Source of the DNA: Rutidosis leptorrhynchoides
Taxonomy: Eukaryota; Streptophyta; Magnoliopsida; Asterales; Asteraceae
NCBI RefSeq assembly: GCF_046630445.1
Contig: NC_092333.1
Location: forward strand, 7,909,501 to 7,973,500
DNA: 64,000 nt
Direction of reading: 5' to 3'
Under the pieces are notes generated by a model, which worked only from the letters and a program-made list of their open reading frames with translations, made no database searches and was not told the DNA's origin. This document shows positions 59,282 to 64,000 of the stretch, piece by piece. Made by a program: the position numbers and the translations under genes. Within the stretch, counting starts at the first letter, position 1; the number at the start of each line of letters is the position of its first letter.

Positions 59282-60251
59282 CTGTCCTCATTCATAACAC
59301 TTTCTCGGTCCATTGGGGTTCAGCTTCCCAGTCATGGTGGTGATATTGCAGTCCTTGCCAATATGCCCGGTCCTTTTTCACTTTTCACAGACAACATTAC
59401 AGTACCCGGTATGGTGCTTATAGCACCTCTTGCACTGTGGCAGACTACCCTTGTAGTTGGGGTTCGATTTGGTGTTCGGATTGGGGTTCCTCACATCATT
59501 GTGCCTCTTTGCGGGGGTTTGAGCATAGGCTCTCCCCTTGTTATTGTCCCACTTACGCTTATCACTACTACCTCTTCGGACTTTGCCTTTTCCGGTTCAT
59601 CGCTGATAATTTGGTTCATTAAGGTGTGCGCCATGCGCATTGCTTCCGGGACGTTTGGTGGCTTAGATGAGGTGACATTTCCCTTAATGGACTTGGGAAT
59701 TCCTCACAAGTACCTTTCCATGCACTTAAACTCTGGGGTAACCATGGTAGGACACATCAGGGCTAATTCCAGATACCTACGATTGTAACCATCGAGATCG
59801 CTTCCCACAACCTTCAACTGCCCAAACTCAATCTCCATTTTCTGGATCTCTGTCCTAGGGCAATACTCTTCAATCATGGCCCCTTTGAATTCCTCCCATG
59901 GGGTAGCATACGCCTCATCAATAACCTTTGCTTGAGCCAATGTGTTCCACCAGGTTAGTGCGCTGTCTGACAGCGTACACGAGGCATTCTTGGTTTTGTT
60001 CGTCTCTGAGCAGTTACTAACGCGGAACAAATATTCTAATTTCTCAAACCACCTAGCGAGCCCAACTGGACCTTCAGTACCATTAAAGTTGTGGGGCTTG
60101 CAGCTTTGGAATTCCTTATAAGTACACCCATTATGAATGGGCTGGTTAACTGGTGGAGCTTGTGGGTTCATTCTGCTAAAGCTGTGGCTACTCGTTCAGT
60201 GATCATTTCTTCGATCTGTGATGCTGTGGGCGTTGATCTTCCGTTGGCCAT
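59282..60251 (-). pseudogene. gag: Element G gag
   Basis: The probable start is the ATG at 60251-60249 (MANGRSTPTAS). A frameshift follows near 60170, then 155 open codons: CTYKEFQSCKPHNFNGTEG, WFEKLEYLFRVSNC, LTWWNTLAQ, EFKGAMIEEYCP, FGQLKV and YNRRYLELALMCP. The distal part is broken. A TGA replaces the second Cys of the final zinc knuckle (CYE-stop-GQMGHF) near 59289. Typical chromovirus gag. Confidence 0.82.
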
Positions 60252-60550
60252 TGATGTTCTAAACAAAAATTTTGACTCAAGTCAAAATCCAGTATTCAAA
60301 TAAATAATAATACGGTATATGGCAACCAACATGAAATCAACACAAGACATGCTAGTTAAGTAACGCAAATAGATTCAGATATCACAAAATCATCATACAG
60401 TAACGTAAATGGAACATCGTACAAGAATTAAACAACCCAAAGTTCCATTCATTAATAATAAGTTGCATACATCCGCATAGGTTCGTACAATACATAAGTA
60501 AAACATGAAACTACAAATGAGATTACATAATGAGATCTACTACAATAACC
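60252..60550 (-). other. Gap between pre-gag ORF and gag in G
   Basis: About 300 bases, A/T-rich, with no PBS or ORF. Confidence 0.55.
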
Positions 60551-61012
60551 CTAAGGTGACTGTGGGTAAAGGATGTCCATCATGTGGGACACCTGGTACT
60601 CGAGCTCAGTTACCCGAGCACGGAGGATATCCACCTCCCTCGTCAGTTCCTCGACAGAGGGAGAGGCTGGTGGAGCAGGCGGTGCTGATGGTGCAGGTGA
60701 TGCTGGTGGTGCGGGTGATGCAGATGGTCTGGCACTAGAATTAGATGCTGCGTATCGGGGAGCCTTACGTATGAATGGATCAGCAGGATACGGCACAAGC
60801 CGCTTACGGGCGGTAACTCTAGTCCTCAGTCTATGTGCGTTAACAGATGATCTCCCTCCGTTAACCCCAGGAATAACAGTACCGTCGAAACGATACTGCT
60901 TCTTCGGCGGGGTAGAAGGTGGCTGCACGGGTACTTCCTCGGGATCCTCGTCGGAATCTGTAAAGACCTCGACCTTATCCTCCCGGACGAAGTCTTCAAC
61001 ATTTGGTTCCAT
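60551..61012 (-). CDS. Pre-gag ORF of element G (coiled-coil, Pro/Ala-rich)
   Basis: An intact 153-codon ORF from the ATG at 61012 (MEPNVEDFVRED). Residues 1-27 are acidic, 37-87 are basic with RLRTRVTARKRLVPYP, 93-119 are Ala/Pro/Ser-rich, and 120-148 form a coiled coil containing LRARVTELE. It is intact although gag and pol around it are decayed. The first 18 codons match the end of LTR E, where the same ATG is followed at once by TAA (25780-25785). Related to the ORF at 26298-26804 by the LRARV-x-x-LE coil. G+C is clearly higher than in its surroundings. Function is unknown; host origin is possible. Confidence 0.6.
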   Translation of the reverse strand: MEPNVEDFVREDKVEVFTDSDEDPEEVPVQPPSTPPKKQYRFDGTVIPGVNGGRSSVNAHRLRTRVTARKRLVPYPADPFIRKAPRYAASNSSARPSASPAPPASPAPSAPPAPPASPSVEELTREVDILRARVTELEYQVSHMMDILYPQSP

Positions 61013-61888
61013 TGCGATGATCTACTCCAAGTAAGGTCCTTAGTATGAGCTAATGCACAGCGGAAGACTTAATTCGTACCTGAGAATAAACATGCTTTAA
61101 AAAGTCAACATAAAGTTGGTGAGATATATAGGTTTGATGCTAGCAGCGTTATAACTATGGACCACAAGATTTCATGTTTATACATAATACACTCCTCGTG
61201 TATGAAAAGTCGTTGAGCACTTGGTAACCATACTTAACATTTAAATCACAGCAGCATATTCTTAAATAAACCCTACACCGTACCAAGTGTAGTAACGAAA
61301 CGAAGTACTGTGCAACCGTTTAAAACTGGTCGTCCAGCCCGGTTGGGGTTGTCAGGCCCGATAGATCTATCAACAGGATTCGCGTTTACGCTCCTCACGT
61401 AAATATTAGCTACCAAGTATAAAGAAATATGCCATGGTACAACTCAACGTAGAATTTATTTTTGATCACTTGTGTCCATAACGTAAATCATTTATAAAAA
61501 CAGCGCATGTATTCTCAACCCAAAAATATTTAGAGTTTAAAAGGGGACTATATACTCACCTAATGTATTTTGTAGTAAAAATACATATAACATCATTGAT
61601 GAAGTATAAGGTTGGCCTCGGATTCACGAACCTATATCATTTATATATTTATTAATACACATAATCGTAATCGAACAAATTTATATATAGATATATATAT
61701 ATATATATATTATTAGTGATAAAATCTTTGTATTAATAATAACTTATATATATTTTATTATTTAATTAAATGTATTCATTTTTAAATGAAAATATTAATA
61801 TAGTTAAATTAAATATACTTTTATATGGTTATCATTTATTTGTTGAAATTAGTAATCATAGTTATATTAAAATAATATTTATAATGAT

Positions 61889-61891
61889 AAA

Positions 61892-61965
<74 letters not shown>
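61889..61965. repeat. AAT microsatellite
   Basis: About 25 AAT units, at the place corresponding to the ATT repeat of LTR E. Confidence 0.9.
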
Positions 61966-61967
<2 letters not shown>

Positions 61968-62144
61968 TAATAATAATACTCATATCAATTCTTTTAAAAA
62001 AAAATAATAATAATATTTAATAATTCTATTAATGGTCATACTAATGATAGTTTTATTATTAAGTCTTATAATAATAATTATACTAATAATATTAGGTATA
62101 TATTACTACCTTTCATGCAATGAAGCCTAAAAAGAATAATGTCA

Positions 62145-62215
62145 ATCCAGGGATTCGAACCCGCAACCACTCGGTTCACCCCCACAAGCCTAACCGTCTG
62201 ATCTATAGTTGTTTT
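62145..62215 (-). promoter_or_regulatory. tRNA-like Pol III B-box segment in right-edge LTR
   Basis: The minus strand reads GTTGCGGGTTCGAATCCCTG with a perfect B box GGTTCGAATCC (62161-62151), about 190 bases before the ATT repeat as in LTR E. I cannot fold a complete tRNA. Confidence 0.4.
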
Positions 62216-63604
62216 TATGATATAAACGAAACCCAATTACATTTAACCTATTCCTTTCGACCCAACAAGTCATAACCTCCTTCGTCCCAACTCATTTGCA
62301 GTCTACTAATTCGAAAGCCCATCCAAAATACAATCAAGGTCTCACGATCCATTATCCAGATAGATTCACGGCCCAAGTACTAGATCAAAATTCGTGACCT
62401 AGGGTAATAGAAGTACTCCGTAATTTTATACTTGTTTTTGAGTCGGGTTCTAAAAAGAAGACATATTTTTTTTTAAAGTAGATACAAACGTGTTATCCCA
62501 ACTACTTCACCCAATTTGTCGGTCAATGATCCTTATTCTATGTATCCACTTGACAACTTTAATAAAATTCACCCCTTTTATCTCGTTATAATACTCGACA
62601 TATGACAGAACGAAATTTATAGCAAGGATTACGGTGTTCGTGAGTTTATGATGGTGCATATGTTTGCACCTGTAGAAACAGAAGAAAGGATATAGGTGTT
62701 GGTTGGTTTGGTTCGAAGAGGAGACAGGAAAACAAAAAAAAATTATGCATAACAACAGTTATTTGTAGTGTTTTTAGGATGCGTTTTGAAGGGTGTTGGG
62801 TGTTCATAATTAGGAATGAAAAAGAAGGAAAAGGGTGTCGAATGGGTGGTGTGATGGGTTTGCTTCGAGATACTATAAAAGTTGATAAGATGGCAGTTTG
62901 TGGTGGTGATTTGTAGGTTATGGAAAGTGGTTGTTTTGACTATAAAACAGTCGACCTTTTAGGTGGCTTCAGGAAAGGTTTGTCCGGACAAAAACAGGAA
63001 CCAACGTGTAGTAATAGTAGTACCATGATCGACTAAGGTGATTAAATAGTGGTGACGAAATGGGTTTGGTTTGGTGAGGCTTTGATGATAGTAGAGGTCG
63101 AGTGTGGTGGTGGTTTCTACATGATAACAGCAGCGACACAGGAACTAAACGTGTAGCAGCAGTAGCAGGTCTTCAATGGAATTTTATGTGGTGATTGAGG
63201 TGGTTTTTCGATTAAACATAATATAAACAAAAGGATAACAGTGGCGTAGCAGTGAGGGGTTATGTTGGTGATTGAAGGTTTTTGTTGTTGATTCTTGAAC
63301 TGAAAACAAAAAGTGGGTTTTGGGTTGATGTTTGCAGCCGAAATGAAGAAGGAGAACATGGTGGTTGTTTGTGAGATGTTTACAATGGGGACCGAAAATA
63401 GAGAGATAGAAAACAAAATATAGAAGTTGAAGGGTGTGTGCTTGTTCGAACATGTAGTAGTTATCGATTGGTTGGTGATGTTGGCATCTCGTATTACGAT
63501 GGAAGATGGAAACTTGCAGAGATGAGAAGGTAATGAAAGAGTTAAGTGAATAAGGTTTGTGAGGTGTGGTGTTGGTGATGATTCTCTGGTTACTTCATTC
63601 ATTG

Positions 63605-63605
<1 letters not shown>

Positions 63606-63694
<89 letters not shown>
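63606..63694. repeat. AT microsatellite
   Basis: About 44 AT units without interruption. Confidence 0.95.
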
Positions 63695-63695
<1 letters not shown>

Positions 63696-64000
63696 CTTAA
63701 ATTGTGGGAAAGAGTATTCTCTTATTAAATCATATTGTGTCAAGTAGCAATCAATCCTAACTAATTCCACGGATGAAAAGATAAATGGGTATCACAATTA
63801 ATTCAATTAATAACAGTATTTAACAATCACTCAACCATATGCATGTGAATGTGAATTGTCTGTATGTACAGATATTAATTTAAAAGCTAGTAACAATTAA
63901 TACAGTGGCATCCCACTAATATTTATCAACATAAAAAAAAACGTGTGCTATCTTATTTCATTCTGTCCACATAACATTTAGGATAATATTTCGTACTCCA

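Larger units (their letters stand above)
55031..64000 (-). mobile_element. Tekay/Del-type chromovirus G (host of the nest), right-hand part
   Basis: Minus-strand order: LTR (60959 to beyond 64000), pre-gag ORF, gag, protease, RT, RNase H, integrase with chromodomain, polypurine tract (55805-55817, AACAGGTGGGTAA) and 3' LTR. All genes except the pre-gag ORF carry stops. That the right-edge LTR is its own 5' LTR is inferred from position and orientation only. I could not find an initiator-Met PBS. Confidence 0.75.
60959..64000 (-). repeat. Tekay-type LTR at right edge, related to LTR E (probably 5' LTR of G)
   Basis: In minus orientation it shares with LTR E, in order: a GGTTCGAATCC B box (62161-62151), an ATT repeat (61889-61965), the GGTTCGTGAATCYGAGGCCAA block (about 61612-61632), TTTTTACTACAAAATA, GAGAATACATG (about 61505), AGATCTATCGGGCC (about 61360), and AGCATGTTTATTCTCAGG (about 61080). 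The inner end is placed at 60959 by alignment to LTR E. It overlaps the start of the pre-gag ORF. The far part has GGTGGTGG-rich DNA (62640-63600) like the CCACCACC part of E. Confidence 0.65.

Noticed and set aside
60573-61034. Gly/Ala-rich plus-strand gene
   Set aside because: Opposite strand of the G+C-rich pre-gag ORF; it lacks a sensible domain, and the minus frame has the coiled coil and fits the element orientation.
62145-62215. Functional tRNA gene
   Set aside because: Only a B box is convincing; I cannot draw acceptor, D and anticodon stems.

Overview
The window looks like intergenic heterochromatin from a large eudicot genome, probably Asteraceae. The family assignment is an inference from the retrotransposon types and was not checked against a database. 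I find no convincing host gene, tRNA, rRNA or CRISPR array. Nearly all 64 kb can be explained as one nest of LTR retrotransposons of two Ty3/gypsy lineages. One is Athila-type: tRNA-Asp primer site, DLGAS protease, FMDDF reverse transcriptase, extra 3' ORFs. The other is Tekay/Del-type chromovirus: LTRs starting TGTRACGAYCC, initiator-Met primer site, C-terminal chromodomain.

Layout. (A) 1-8713, minus: a 5' LTR (6712-8713), tRNA-Asp PBS, leader, and gag-pol open to the left edge apart from three stops. A sits inside (B) 8714-12665, minus: a second Athila with gag, PBS and a 5' LTR (10800-12665). B and (C) both sit inside the 3' LTR of an old Tekay element (G), whose LTR pieces are 12666-13090 and 55031-55804. 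C (13091-44885, minus) is a complete Athila with target duplication GTAAA. It has a 3' LTR (13091-15090), an env-like ORF with an apparent intron, a small zinc-knuckle ORF, pol, gag, leader, PBS and a 5' LTR (42837-44885). C is split by two later plus-strand insertions. E (22006-34104, duplication CATAA) is a very young 12.1 kb non-autonomous element with 3.8 kb LTRs. F (36823-39541, duplication ATTTT) is a solo Tekay-type LTR.

The 5' two thirds of C plus about 0.43 kb of flanking G LTR has been tandemly duplicated. Copy 1 is 20336-45314 and copy 2 (D) is 45322-55458. Copy 2 lacks E and F, so they arrived after the duplication. On the right, G (minus) runs from its 3' LTR through chromodomain-integrase, RNase H, RT, protease and gag to an unusual pre-gag ORF (60551-61012), then a long LTR (60959-64000+) related to that of E.

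Most notable observations: a paired GC-rich hairpin module next to the Athila TATA box, repeated in the leader and before the env-like gene; an Athila promoter segment inside the Tekay-type LTR F; an antisense gene with its own TATA box inside E; a pre-gag coiled-coil ORF family shared by E and G; and a dated series of nested insertions and a tandem duplication. All comparisons were made by eye on this sequence.
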